Below, one piece after another: positions 56,534 to 64,000 of a DNA stretch of 64,000 nucleotides. The DNA lies in the NCBI RefSeq assembly GCF_001027925.1, contig NZ_LECT01000028.1, forward strand, positions 186,001 to 250,000. Reading direction: 5' to 3'. The number at the start of each line of letters is the position of its first letter. Within the stretch, counting starts at the first letter, position 1. Source of the stretch: Rhodopirellula islandica. GTDB lineage: Bacteria; Planctomycetota; Planctomycetia; Pirellulales; Pirellulaceae. Under the pieces are notes generated by a model that had not been told where the DNA came from, made no database searches, and was given only the letters and a program-made list of their open reading frames with translations. Position numbers and translations under genes: made by a program.

Positions 56534-57085
56534 TCAGCAGTGATCTTTCAGCACCGACTCCAATGCCAGCAACAGATCAACCGGTTCGCTCATTCGACCG
56601 GTGCCTTTGACACGGCAACTCAGCCAACCGTCTTCCGGCCCGACCAAATGACAACCATCCTCGCGAAGCGTCTGCACGTTCCGCTGAACGGCGAGGTGGT
56701 TCCACATCGGATCGCTCATCGCGGGTGCCAACAACACTGGGCTGGTGTTTTGAAGGTACAGAGTGCTGATCAGATCAGACGCCATCCCCTGGGCAAACTG
56801 AGCCAGGAGATTCGCTGTCGCCGGCGCCACAATCATCGCATCGATTTCCCGTGTCAGCTCAATGTGGCTGCCCAGCGGGAAACGGGGGTCGAACACATCG
56901 TGAACGACCGGGCGACCAGAGAGCGCCGCCAAAGTGGCGTCGCCGATGAATTCGGTGGCCGCCCGCGAGGTGACGACCTGAACCTGATAACCGGCCTGAG
57001 CCAATTTGCTGCACAGGTCGGCCGCTTTGTACGCAGCGATTCCGCCTCCGATTGTTAACAGAATCCGCTGCGCCGTAGGTTCCAT
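56534..57085 (-). CDS. coaC: Phosphopantothenoylcysteine decarboxylase (CoaC), stand-alone
   Basis: FMN-dependent decarboxylase of coenzyme A synthesis, converting 4'-phosphopantothenoylcysteine to 4'-phosphopantetheine. At 183 residues it equals only the N-terminal half of bacterial CoaBC; the CoaB ligase domain is absent and no candidate is nearby. LTIGGGIAAYKAADL binds FMN, the catalytic His lies in GSHIELTREIDAMIVAPATA, and the substrate clamp is DGWLSCRVKGTGRM. The normally invariant Asn of the PxMNxxMW motif is Ser here (PAMSDPMW). It shares one base with the rpoZ stop (TAATG) and is the last gene of a seven-gene run. Confidence 0.85.
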   Translation of the reverse strand: MEPTAQRILLTIGGGIAAYKAADLCSKLAQAGYQVQVVTSRAATEFIGDATLAALSGRPVVHDVFDPRFPLGSHIELTREIDAMIVAPATANLLAQFAQGMASDLISTLYLQNTSPVLLAPAMSDPMWNHLAVQRNVQTLREDGCHLVGPEDGWLSCRVKGTGRMSEPVDLLLALESVLKDHC

Positions 57086-57357
57086 TACAAGTCCGACGGA
57101 TCCAGCTCAGGGGCTTCGCTGGCAGCCACGATGGCATCGAGATCGCCGACCGTTTCGATTTCGTTTTCCATGTTCAGGAAAATTTTGTCCTGCACGATTT
57201 CTTGCAGCACAATCGACATTTTGTCGTGTGTGTCCACGCTGACCAACGCACGGCTGCCCTGGTTGAGCTGGACGAGTCGTTTTTGGATCAGGGTGCTGAG
57301 TTTGAAACGGCCACCGATCTTGTTGACGATTTCTTCTTCTTTCAGTTCTTCGAGCAC
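57085..57357 (-). CDS. rpoZ: DNA-directed RNA polymerase subunit omega
   Basis: Omega promotes folding and assembly of the beta' subunit. The family core is LKEEEIVNKIGGRFKLSTLI, then QKRLVQLNQGSRALVSV and DKMSIVLQEIVQDKI. The start is set at GTG 57357 (90 residues), about 10 nt after AAAGGA, overlapping gmk by 16 bp. A TTG at 57393 would add 12 residues and a 52-bp overlap. Order gmk-rpoZ-coaC matches many bacteria. The acidic C-terminal tail (about 25 residues, Asp/Glu/Ala) is longer than in E. coli. Confidence 0.85.
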   Translation of the reverse strand: MLEELKEEEIVNKIGGRFKLSTLIQKRLVQLNQGSRALVSVDTHDKMSIVLQEIVQDKIFLNMENEIETVGDLDAIVAASEAPELDPSDL

Positions 57358-57971
57358 GGCGTCGTTTTCCTTTGATCCAGTAAGATCTGGCAAATTTCGG
57401 TGACAGCATTGTCAACCGATTCATTGATGATTTCGTATTGATAGCGGCTCATGCATTGCATCTCAGCCGCAGCAGTTTCCAGTCGAGCAATCAAGGCAGA
57501 TTCTGATTCAGTGCCACGATTTCGCAACCGTCGTTCCAACTCTTCCATGCTGCCAGGATGCACAAAGATCGTCACGGGGCGATAATGCGGATCATCCAGG
57601 ACCGCCATCGCACCTTGCACATCGATCTCTAAAATTACCCATTTCCCGGCATTCAGGCCAGTGGCAACTTGATCTTTCAGGGTTCCGTACCACTGTCCCA
57701 GGCTGAAAACCTGCTTGCATTCCACAAAGTCGTCCGTTTTTCGACGACGCTCGAATTCTTCGTGGGACAGAAAAAAGTAGTCCCTGCCGTGAATTTCTCC
57801 CGGACGCGGTTGGCGAGTGGTCGCGGAAACACTGAGTTGCAACGGCACGTCGCAGCGTTTCATCAATTGCTTCACAACCGTCGATTTTCCCGCGCCACTG
57901 GGACCTGAAACGATGACCAATCTCCCTGGATGGGTGGTTTCGTCGGCGTGTTGGTTGGATGGATCGTTCAT
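57342..57971 (-). CDS. gmk: Guanylate kinase
   Basis: Phosphorylates GMP to GDP with ATP. The 209 residues include the P-loop GPSGAGKST at 23-31, the GMP-binding SVSATTRQPRPGE and GRDYFFLSHEEF blocks, and EIDVQGAMAVL. The lid region is ELERRLRNRGTESE. The length and motif order are standard. An N-terminal tail of about 15 polar residues precedes the domain. It follows yicC by 8 bp and overlaps rpoZ. Confidence 0.97.
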   Translation of the reverse strand: MNDPSNQHADETTHPGRLVIVSGPSGAGKSTVVKQLMKRCDVPLQLSVSATTRQPRPGEIHGRDYFFLSHEEFERRRKTDDFVECKQVFSLGQWYGTLKDQVATGLNAGKWVILEIDVQGAMAVLDDPHYRPVTIFVHPGSMEELERRLRNRGTESESALIARLETAAAEMQCMSRYQYEIINESVDNAVTEICQILLDQRKTTPCSKN

Positions 57972-57979
57972 TCCGACGG

Positions 57980-59020
57980 CTACTCCAGATTCTGCACGAG
58001 TTCACGCATGCGTTCGATCGCGCATTTGATCTCCACCACATGCTCGGCGATTTCCGCGTCCCCGGCCTTGCTGCCAATGGTGTTGGTTTCGCGATTGAGT
58101 TCTTGGATGATGAAATCAAGCTTCCTGCCAACAGCTTCCCCGCGACTGGCCGAATCACTGGGCGTCGCGTCGGCCGCCCCTGAATCGGAGTCGCCGACCA
58201 GAACGCCTCGCATCAGCCCCAAGTGGCTGCCCAACCGGGTCAGCTCCTCGCTGATGTCCGAGCGATCTGCAAACAACTGGACTTCGCGAATCAAATCCAC
58301 CGGGTCGCCCACCGACAAGCCGTTCTCCGCCAACGCCTTTTCAATGCGTTCGCGAAGCCGCTCTTGGTAACGAGCGACGACCTGGGGACTGCGTTTGGCA
58401 ATTTCCTCGCAGCGCGTCTGGATCAGCGTCATGTCTTGCTCGATCGATTCGGCCATCGCAATGGCCTCGTCGGATCGCATCTGCTTGAACCGATCCAACG
58501 CCGATTCGACGCTTTCCTGAATCAACACCCACTTGGCGAGCGAAGCCTCGGCATCTTCTGAACGCCCCTGCGAAGCGGAGGCAGGCGATTCCAACACACC
58601 TGGCATCTGCATCAGCTGCGCCAAATCGATGTTCGTGGACGTCACCGCAGCGCCCATTGCCAACGAATCCGCCACTTGGGCCAACTGTTCCGCGTAGGAC
58701 CGCACCGCCTCTGCGTTGATGCGAGGCAAATCGGCCCCGGGCGGGGGCGTGAAGCGAACCTGCACGGTCACGCTTCCGCGATGCAAGTGCTGTCGCACCA
58801 ACGATTCGATCTTCGGTTCGAACTCCGACACCGAATCACTGGTGCGGAGAATGATTTTCAGGCCGCGATTGTTGACCGAACGGATCTCGGTGACGACGGA
58901 ACCAGTGGAACCCGACGTTTCACCTCGACCTTGGCCAGTCATGCTGCGCAGCGACGGGTACGGCGACCCGCCCTGCGGTGAAGAGAGATTTGCCTGCGTG
59001 CTGAGGGACGCCTGCGTCAC
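57980..59020 (-). CDS. YicC/YloC family endoribonuclease
   Basis: Member of the YicC/YloC family, shown in E. coli and Bacillus to be an RNA-cleaving enzyme and here adjacent to gmk, as often. The protein is 346 residues. SMTGQGRGE (about residues 26-34) and [12 protein letters not shown] form the N-terminal signature. The C-terminal DUF1732 region has [20 protein letters not shown], then [19 protein letters not shown]. An N-terminal tail of about 25 residues and a Ser/Asp-rich insert (about 275-292) exceed the usual 290-residue length. The start GTG 59020 overlaps the secG stop by 4 bp (GTGA). Confidence 0.92.
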   Translation of the reverse strand: MTQASLSTQANLSSPQGGSPYPSLRSMTGQGRGETSGSTGSVVTEIRSVNNRGLKIILRTSDSVSEFEPKIESLVRQHLHRGSVTVQVRFTPPPGADLPRINAEAVRSYAEQLAQVADSLAMGAAVTSTNIDLAQLMQMPGVLESPASASQGRSEDAEASLAKWVLIQESVESALDRFKQMRSDEAIAMAESIEQDMTLIQTRCEEIAKRSPQVVARYQERLRERIEKALAENGLSVGDPVDLIREVQLFADRSDISEELTRLGSHLGLMRGVLVGDSDSGAADATPSDSASRGEAVGRKLDFIIQELNRETNTIGSKAGDAEIAEHVVEIKCAIERMRELVQNLE

Positions 59021-59529
59021 GGAGTTTCCTCGTCCGAGGTGGTTTCGGCTTCGGTCGACTCAGCTTCTTCGACAGCCGCATCGGCCTCTGCAGCAGCTTC
59101 CTCAACCGCCTCGGTTTCAACAGCGGCTTCGATTTCGGCCACTTCGGCATCGCCCGAGGACAAACTTCCGATCGAACCGACTCCCGACGCGACCTCTCCA
59201 TCGTCGCCGGTTGGCACAACCAATCCGCTGGTGATGTCTTCAACATCGTCGCCAGGACCGGACTGGATTTGCGAGTCATTGGTGTCAGCAACCGCTGGGG
59301 CGTGAGCTCCCAGTTGGTACATCGCAAACGCGCAAACCAGGGCCCAAACCGCGGCGGTGCCGACGGTGATGACGGTGAACGTGTCACCGGCCTTGCTGCC
59401 GAATGCCGACTGACCGCCGGGACCTCCCAGGGCTCCGGTCAATCCGCCGCCTTTGCCGCGTTGGATCAAGATCAACAGGATCAAGAACACCGACAAAAAC
59501 GCCATCAACCAACCCAAAACGACACTCAT
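59017..59529 (-). CDS. secG: Preprotein translocase subunit SecG with acidic tail
   Basis: SecG is the small membrane subunit that speeds translocation through SecYEG. ATG 59529 is chosen because the first membrane helix begins at once ([20 protein letters not shown]); the open frame to 59703 overlaps tpi[21 protein letters not shown] and [10 protein letters not shown] are the conserved loop, and the second helix is at about residues 56-76. The 170-residue protein is unusually long: about 90 C-terminal residues are acidic and Ala/Glu-rich. It is coupled by GTGA to yicC and follows tpiA by 133 bp. Confidence 0.9.
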   Translation of the reverse strand: MSVVLGWLMAFLSVFLILLILIQRGKGGGLTGALGGPGGQSAFGSKAGDTFTVITVGTAAVWALVCAFAMYQLGAHAPAVADTNDSQIQSGPGDDVEDITSGLVVPTGDDGEVASGVGSIGSLSSGDAEVAEIEAAVETEAVEEAAAEADAAVEEAESTEAETTSDEETP

Positions 59530-59662
59530 GAATGAGGCCAAGGGCAGGGTGGGGATCAGGTGATTGACCAACGACGCGGGTTGGAGCAAAGAATCGAAAG
59601 CGAAACTCACGGCGAACAATCCGTTGAAATGGAAAGGTTGTAGGAATGAAAACAGGGTCGGA

Positions 59663-60427
59663 TCAGGCGGAGGGAGCTGCTTTGATGATTCCAGCGAAAT
59701 CATCCACTTTCAAGCTCGCACCACCGACAAGAGCCCCGTCGATGTTGGGTTGGGACAACAATTCTTCCGCGTTGCCCGGTTTCACACTGCCACCGTACTG
59801 AATTCGGATTTGTTCGGCGACTTCGGTCGAGAACATTTTTCCCAAAAGTCCCCGAATGAAGGCGTGAACGGCCTCCGCTTGCTCTTTGCTGGCCGTTTTG
59901 CCGGTGCCGATTGCCCAAACAGGCTCGTAAGCGACGACGATGCTGGCAGCACGTGCCTCGTCCAAGCCTTCCAGCGAGCCGCGAATTTGCGTTTCGATGA
60001 CCGATTCGGTGTCATCCGCTTCGCGTTGTTCCAGCGTTTCGCCCACACACACGATCGGAACCAAGTTGCCAGCCAACGCGGCGTGCAGCTTTTTCGCGAC
60101 GCAAGCGTCGGTTTCGCCCATCAGTTGGCGACGCTCGCTGTGACCCAAGATCACAAATCGGCAACCGACGTCGGTCAGCATCGACGCGTTGACTTCGCCC
60201 GTGAAGGCACCGTCTTCGGCGGCGTACAGGTTCTGAGCGCCCAGTTCGACAGGAGTCCCAGCGACGGCATCCGCCACACTGCTCAGGTACAGCGACGGGG
60301 GGCACAAAACGACTTCCACTGCGGGCGACTTGCCAACCGCGTCGACAATGCCTTTGGCAAGCGACGCGCCAGACTCGGCACGCATGTTCATTTTCCAGTT
60401 ACCAGCGATCAGGATGCGACGACTCAC
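59663..60427 (-). CDS. tpiA: Triosephosphate isomerase
   Basis: Glycolytic isomerase that interconverts dihydroxyacetone phosphate and glyceraldehyde 3-phosphate. The 254 residues contain GNWKMN (K12 in the active site), ILGHSERR (H96) and [12 protein letters not shown] (E168), plus the phosphate-binding [11 protein letters not shown] and GALVGGASL. All catalytic residues are intact. The start is GTG 60427, overlapping the DAHP synthase stop as GTGA, so the two genes are translationally coupled. Confidence 0.97.
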   Translation of the reverse strand: MSRRILIAGNWKMNMRAESGASLAKGIVDAVGKSPAVEVVLCPPSLYLSSVADAVAGTPVELGAQNLYAAEDGAFTGEVNASMLTDVGCRFVILGHSERRQLMGETDACVAKKLHAALAGNLVPIVCVGETLEQREADDTESVIETQIRGSLEGLDEARAASIVVAYEPVWAIGTGKTASKEQAEAVHAFIRGLLGKMFSTEVAEQIRIQYGGSVKPGNAEELLSQPNIDGALVGGASLKVDDFAGIIKAAPSA

Positions 60428-61491
60428 GCGAGGGCCTCAGTTGGCGGGGTGTTGTTAGTGGTTGAATTCGGAAGGGGCGAAATCGTTTTGCCGAGCAGCT
60501 CAGCCATCGCGGCCATCTTCTCGACGATCTCGTTGTATTGTTCAGGCAACAAGGCTTGCGCCCCATCGCTCTTGGCTTCTTCGGGACAGTCATGGACTTC
60601 GATGTGCACGCCATCGGCACCCGCGGCCAATCCCGCCAAAGCACACGGCGGAATCAAATCAGGCCGGCCCGTCGCGTGCGACGGATCGACAATGATCGGC
60701 AGGTGCGTCAGACCTTGGACGACCGGCACGGCAGCGACGTCATACAGGTTGCGAGTGGAGGGATCAAAGCTCTTGATCCCACGTTCGCAAAGCACCACGT
60801 TCGGGTTGCCCTGCGACAGCACGTACTCAGCGCTCATCAACAGGTCTTGGATCGTGGCGGCCATCCCACGTTTGAGCAACACGGGGCGTTCGGATTTGCC
60901 CACCTCGGTCAGCAACACAAAGTTCTGCATGTTGCGGGCACCGACTTGCAGCATGTCCGAGTACTCCGCCACCAACTCCACGTTTCGTGGGTCCGTGATC
61001 TCGGTCACGACCGGCACGCCAAACGCGTCGCCCACTTCCCGCAAGATCTTCAGGCCGGCCTCGCCCAAGCCTTGAAACGCGTAGGGGCTGGTCCGTGGCT
61101 TGTAAGCTCCCCCGCGAAACAGGTTGGCACCTGATTTCACGACACTCTCGCCAATCCGCATCATCCGGTCGCGATCTTCGACGCTGCAGGGCCCAGCGAT
61201 CATGGCCAGGTTGCCTCCACCGATCTTCACTCCCGACACGTCAATGACGCTGGATTCAGGATGAGCTTCTCGGGAGGCCAATTTGTAAGGTGGCAAAACG
61301 GGAATGACTTGGTGCACGCCGGGGATGGATTGGAGCTGTTGTTCCGTGGTCAGACTCTCGTCACCGATCATGCCGATGATCGTGCGAAACGTCCCGCGGC
61401 TGAGGTGCGTCTGGAACCCCATCGACTCGACCTTTTGGATCACATGGTCGATCTGATCGTCGGTCGCGCCGTTTTTCAGAATCAATATCAC
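60424..61491 (-). CDS. 3-deoxy-7-phosphoheptulonate (DAHP) synthase
   Basis: First enzyme of the shikimate pathway, condensing phosphoenolpyruvate with erythrose 4-phosphate. This is the type I-beta form: the N-terminal 70 residues are a ferredoxin-like ACT-type regulatory domain ([20 protein letters not shown]) as in Thermotoga. The catalytic barrel has [59 protein letters not shown] and [11 protein letters not shown]. The 355-residue length fits. The start is GTG 61491. It heads the minus-strand run to coaC. The name aroF/aroG varies between annotations. Confidence 0.93.
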   Translation of the reverse strand: MILILKNGATDDQIDHVIQKVESMGFQTHLSRGTFRTIIGMIGDESLTTEQQLQSIPGVHQVIPVLPPYKLASREAHPESSVIDVSGVKIGGGNLAMIAGPCSVEDRDRMMRIGESVVKSGANLFRGGAYKPRTSPYAFQGLGEAGLKILREVGDAFGVPVVTEITDPRNVELVAEYSDMLQVGARNMQNFVLLTEVGKSERPVLLKRGMAATIQDLLMSAEYVLSQGNPNVVLCERGIKSFDPSTRNLYDVAAVPVVQGLTHLPIIVDPSHATGRPDLIPPCALAGLAAGADGVHIEVHDCPEEAKSDGAQALLPEQYNEIVEKMAAMAELLGKTISPLPNSTTNNTPPTEALA

Positions 61492-61994
61492 GACAGAATC
61501 CGCGAAATGGCCGGTGGGTGGGGAAGCAGGCTGCTAAAAGAGACCGCACACCATAGCAGTCGAACCGCTAAATCGTCGAGAGGAGCTGTTTTTCACGGGA
61601 TGCCGGATCTCATTCCATTCGTGTTTCATCGAAAAAGTCGAATTATCAATTGAAAGTTCGAAATTCGGTGGACGCCCTTCCTGGCCTGAAGAACGACGCA
61701 CAAACCCACAGCAGAGTAGAACATTTGTCCCCAAATGTTTGCGTGACAGGGTTCGTGTCTTCGACCAGCCTGACGCGAATGGACTTGGCTGCGACGTGGC
61801 TCGGCCTTTGAGGGCAGCCCGACGGAACAGTTGGGGACAACTGTTCTACTCTGGGTCTTGTCATTTCATCGCATCGCGGACGAGATCGCCCCAATCTTTT
61901 TTTGCCGTCGTCCTAAGAAACCCGCCCCCCACTCGTTGAGTCCTTGGAGGCGGCATGGTTCGCCTCCCTTTTCTTCCTCTCGCAATGAACCGCC
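61492..61994. other. Intergenic region with a 142-bp MITE-like element
   Basis: This 503-bp gap separates the divergent DAHP synthase and sigma-factor genes. Apart from the palindromic element at 61712-61853, no gene, terminator or clear promoter was found. Short frames are not supported. Confidence 0.5.
61712..61853. mobile_element. MITE/REP-like element with 28-bp terminal inverted repeats
   Basis: The ends 61712-61739 and 61826-61853 are inverted repeats matching at 26 of 28 positions, starting CAGAGTAGAACA. Each end also contains its own palindrome (AACATTTG-TCCC-CAAATGTT and AACAGTTG-GGGA-CAACTGTT). The two mismatches between the ends compensate, so both hairpins stay perfect. The inner 86 bp have no reading frame. 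No target-site duplication is obvious. Confidence 0.7.
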
Positions 61995-62576
61995 ATGAGT
62001 CATCCGGCCTCCACCTCCGCGGCCGAGGACCTCGTCGATCCAGAAGCGTCTGAACCGGATTCGTCCGGACAAGATTCTTCTGGGACTCGGAATACCGAGT
62101 GGATCGCCGAGGTCGTCGACCAGTTCCAGCGTCCTTTGTTGGCCTACGCCACCGGGATGCTGGCGGATCGCACCGCCGCCCAAGACGCCGTGCAAGAAAC
62201 GTTTTTGCAATTGTGTCGCAAACGGCCGGACGATTTGGTCGACCGCTTGGCCCCCTGGCTGTTCACCGTCTGCCGCTCACGAGTGATTGACATGCAACGC
62301 AAACGATCCCCTGACCGACTGGATCCTGACGCTGTCGCCGTCATCGATCCCGCCCCACGCCCCGACGCGGTGGCCCAAGACCACGAAGCCCACGAGCAAA
62401 TCGCGGCTTCGATTGAAACGCTGTCGCCCCGACAACGCGAAGTCATCCAGCTTCGAATGCAGGCTGGACTGAGTTACCGAGAAATCGCTGACGTCACCGG
62501 CATGACGGTCAGCAACGTCGGCTTTCATCTTCATCAAGCCGTCAAGTCGCTTCGCGATGGCCTGGCCGTCACCTGA
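61995..62576 (+). CDS. ECF-type RNA polymerase sigma factor
   Basis: A 193-residue sigma-70 family protein of the ECF group. Region 2 is at about 40-105 (FQRPLLAYATGMLADRTAAQ, then DAVQETFLQL and PWLFTVCRSRVIDMQRKR). Region 4 is at about 130-190 (IETLSPRQREVIQLRMQAGL, then SYREIADVTGMTVSNVGFHL as the HTH). A polar N-terminal tail of about 35 residues precedes region 2. The next gene begins 49 bp later and carries an anti-sigma-like N-terminus with a membrane helix, so the pair is likely a sigma/anti-sigma unit. Confidence 0.93.
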   Translation: MSHPASTSAAEDLVDPEASEPDSSGQDSSGTRNTEWIAEVVDQFQRPLLAYATGMLADRTAAQDAVQETFLQLCRKRPDDLVDRLAPWLFTVCRSRVIDMQRKRSPDRLDPDAVAVIDPAPRPDAVAQDHEAHEQIAASIETLSPRQREVIQLRMQAGLSYREIADVTGMTVSNVGFHLHQAVKSLRDGLAVT

Positions 62577-62625
62577 AGCCTGACCACTTCTTCCAATTCA
62601 TTCTTCCGTCATCGGATCATCGATC

Positions 62626-64000
62626 ATGTCCAATTCATCCACTTCTCCTCCGTGGGACGACCCTCGCGTCACCGCTTTCGTCCTGGGCGAACTGCCTGAG
62701 AACGAAGCCGCTCAGTTCACCGAAGAGATGAACGCCAACCCAGAACTCGCCACCGCCGTTGAGGAAGCTCGCGCGGTCACCGAGCAAGTCGAGTCGTTCT
62801 TCCAATCCGCCGCGGTCCCACCACTGGAATCCAACCGCGTCGAAAGCATCGTTCGCGAAAGCGAAACGGCTCCAGCCGACGAAGCTCCAGTCTCCGCCGG
62901 CTCAGCGGCTGGCACCGCCTGGTTCCAATCCCGATGGGTCCAATTTGCGGTCGCAGCAAGCATTGTTGGCATCCTGGCTGGGCTTTCAGTTCCAGCGGTG
63001 CATACCGCCCGTGAAACGGCTTCTCACCAACACCCAGCCGTTGGAACAAGTGCCGCCGATCAATCCGGTCCGGAACGATTGGACACGATGGTGATGAATG
63101 ACGAGATGCAACTTGAAGATGTTGAGATGGTTTACCAACCATTCGACGGTTCCGCTGCCAAATCAATGCCAGCGGAAAAGAAGGCGAAGGGCGAGTCCTT
63201 TGGCTTGCAAGCAGCCAGCCGTGTCTCAGGAATATCGCCTGCCGCCGAAGTCACTTCATCGGATGCAAGCCCACGAACCATTGCCGAGTCCTCGTTTCCT
63301 TCGGCGAACGAGCGAGCGGTAAGGTCGAGACGAGCCAAGCGAGCTGAGGATCCAGCGATGGGAATGGGCATGGACTCCATGATGATGGGCGGCATGGCTA
63401 TGGAGATGGAGATGGACATGCAGATGGCTGACCCGGCAATGGAAGGAATGGACATGGGCATGGGCGGTGCGCCGGTCGACAGCAACGCGGCTCCTCGCTT
63501 TGCTCGCGAAGAGGGCTCATTGGCTGCCAATGCCCCCCTTTCGCTTGCCGTCCCAAAAGACGAGGCACCACCTGCCCCCAGCGAACCCTCGGCTGGCAAA
63601 CCAGTGGTGGCTGACTTTGCAGTGGCTCCCGTTCCAGAACAGCTTGGACGTCAGCAATTCGATTTCGGCGCTTCGCGTGAAAGAATGGCTAAGAGCGAGC
63701 TCCTTGAGACGAATCGCCTTGCTTCGGCTCCAGAAATACGTGTCATCCCCATCCTGCCAGCCACGCCCGATGGCGAAGGCCAGGGGCCCGGCATGTCAGG
63801 TGACAAATTCGAACCGATCCAAGAAAACGAATTTCGACGCGTCACCGAGCATCCGCTCAGCACGTTTTCCATCGATGTCGATACCGCCAGCTACGCGAAA
63901 GTCCGCAGCTACCTGCAACGAGGCCAACTGCCCCGTCCCGACTCGGTCCGCATCGAAGAACTGATCAACTACTTCGATTACCAGTACACGCCTCCATCGG
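62626..64000 (+). CDS. Anti-sigma-like, Met-rich, von Willebrand-type membrane protein (5' part)
   Basis: The frame starts at ATG 62626 and is still open at the window end (458 codons seen). The first 75 residues resemble planctomycete anti-sigma factors: VTAFVLGELPENEAAQFTEE with a helical continuation. One membrane helix lies at about residues 105-126 (WVQFAVAASIVGILAGLSVP). The external part has a Met-rich block, with 16 Met in 36 residues (245-280), and an Ala/Pro-rich linker. From about residue 405, HPLSTFSIDVDTASYAKVRS and the following LPRPDSVRIEELINYFDY match the region that precedes the vWA domain in YfbK-like proteins. The vWA domain itself should lie beyond the window. It is probably the partner of the upstream ECF factor. 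Confidence 0.8.
   Translation, partial: MSNSSTSPPWDDPRVTAFVLGELPENEAAQFTEEMNANPELATAVEEARAVTEQVESFFQSAAVPPLESNRVESIVRESETAPADEAPVSAGSAAGTAWFQSRWVQFAVAASIVGILAGLSVPAVHTARETASHQHPAVGTSAADQSGPERLDTMVMNDEMQLEDVEMVYQPFDGSAAKSMPAEKKAKGESFGLQAASRVSGISPAAEVTSSDASPRTIAESSFPSANERAVRSRRAKRAEDPAMGMGMDSMMMGGMAMEMEMDMQMADPAMEGMDMGMGGAPVDSNAAPRFAREEGSLAANAPLSLAVPKDEAPPAPSEPSAGKPVVADFAVAPVPEQLGRQQFDFGASRERMAKSELLETNRLASAPEIRVIPILPATPDGEGQGPGMSGDKFEPIQENEFRRVTEHPLSTFSIDVDTASYAKVRSYLQRGQLPRPDSVRIEELINYFDYQYTPPS

Noticed and set aside
59564-61075. A 503-codon open frame opposite tpiA and the DAHP synthase gene
   Set aside because: It spans two confirmed genes and their junction on the other strand and has no recognisable domain.

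Overview
The window is bacterial chromosome from a planctomycete, most likely a Rhodopirellula-like member of the Pirellulales (inference; no rRNA gene is present to settle it). The evidence is the gene content. There are several families expanded almost only in Planctomycetota and their relatives: a PVC-type membrane-bound dehydrogenase with a c-type heme site, a DUF1549/DUF1553 plus DUF1501 pair, and a DUF1587/1588/1592 cytochrome plus DUF1552 pair. There are also many lineage-restricted lipoproteins and zinc-ribbon proteins, frequent GTG/TTG starts, few strong Shine-Dalgarno sequences, and GC-rich intergenic palindromes. No tRNA, rRNA, CRISPR array, prophage or transposase gene was recognised.

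Layout. 1-9.1 kb: the 3' end of scpB converges on rlmN, followed by a large heme-containing dehydrogenase, an AI-2E family permease and a zinc-ribbon membrane protein. 9.2-15.3 kb: the DUF1549/1553-DUF1501 operon on the minus strand, then a TehB-like methyltransferase and a UDP-sugar pyrophosphorylase. 15.5-19.5 kb: a tightly coupled three-gene MacAB-like export operon (adaptor, ATPase, permease). 19.6-24.2 kb: a Tat-exported Gfo/Idh/MocA oxidoreductase, a bidirectional terminator, a planctomycete-specific exported protein, then an iron-sulfur APS/PAPS reductase followed by an Rrf2 regulator. 24.2-27 kb: a repeat-rich spacer and a large flagellin. 27-33 kb: a GIY-YIG protein with an apparent signal peptide, a Gly/Pro-rich secreted protein, an SDR enzyme coupled to hflX, and a UvrC without its helix-hairpin-helix tail. 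33-38.8 kb: a lipoprotein, a pseudo-receiver protein, a CobA-HemD fusion with a carboxymuconolactone decarboxylase-like partner, rpsT with a clear terminator, and a VTT-domain membrane protein. 38.7-42.5 kb: the DUF1592/DUF1552 operon.

42.6-43.8 kb is a tandem array of about 265-bp units built from short palindromes. Next, on the minus strand, come two coupled arrestin-like genes, a stand-alone RNA polymerase alpha C-terminal domain, a lipoate/biotin ligase-family protein and a giant FtsX-type permease carrying an 11-bp G tract. A TolC-like lipoprotein diverges from that permease. 52.4-53.3 kb is a duplicated palindromic spacer. 53.3-56.2 kb holds an SDR enzyme, a small membrane protein and a CBS/DRTGG family II pyrophosphatase. 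56.5-61.5 kb is a seven-gene minus-strand housekeeping run (DAHP synthase, tpiA, secG, yicC, gmk, rpoZ, coaC). It is followed by a 142-bp MITE-like element, an ECF sigma factor, and the 5' part of an anti-sigma-like protein with a methionine-rich stretch and a von Willebrand-type region that runs off the window.

The most unusual material is: (i) the tandem palindrome array and related palindromic spacers, (ii) the free alpha-CTD with all tested UP-element contact positions kept, (iii) the probable exported GIY-YIG nuclease, (iv) the G11 tract as a possible phase switch, (v) the 142-bp element with compensatory changes in its ends, and (vi) the sigma factor/Met-rich vWA pair. All functional statements come from reading the sequence and known family motifs; no database search was run.
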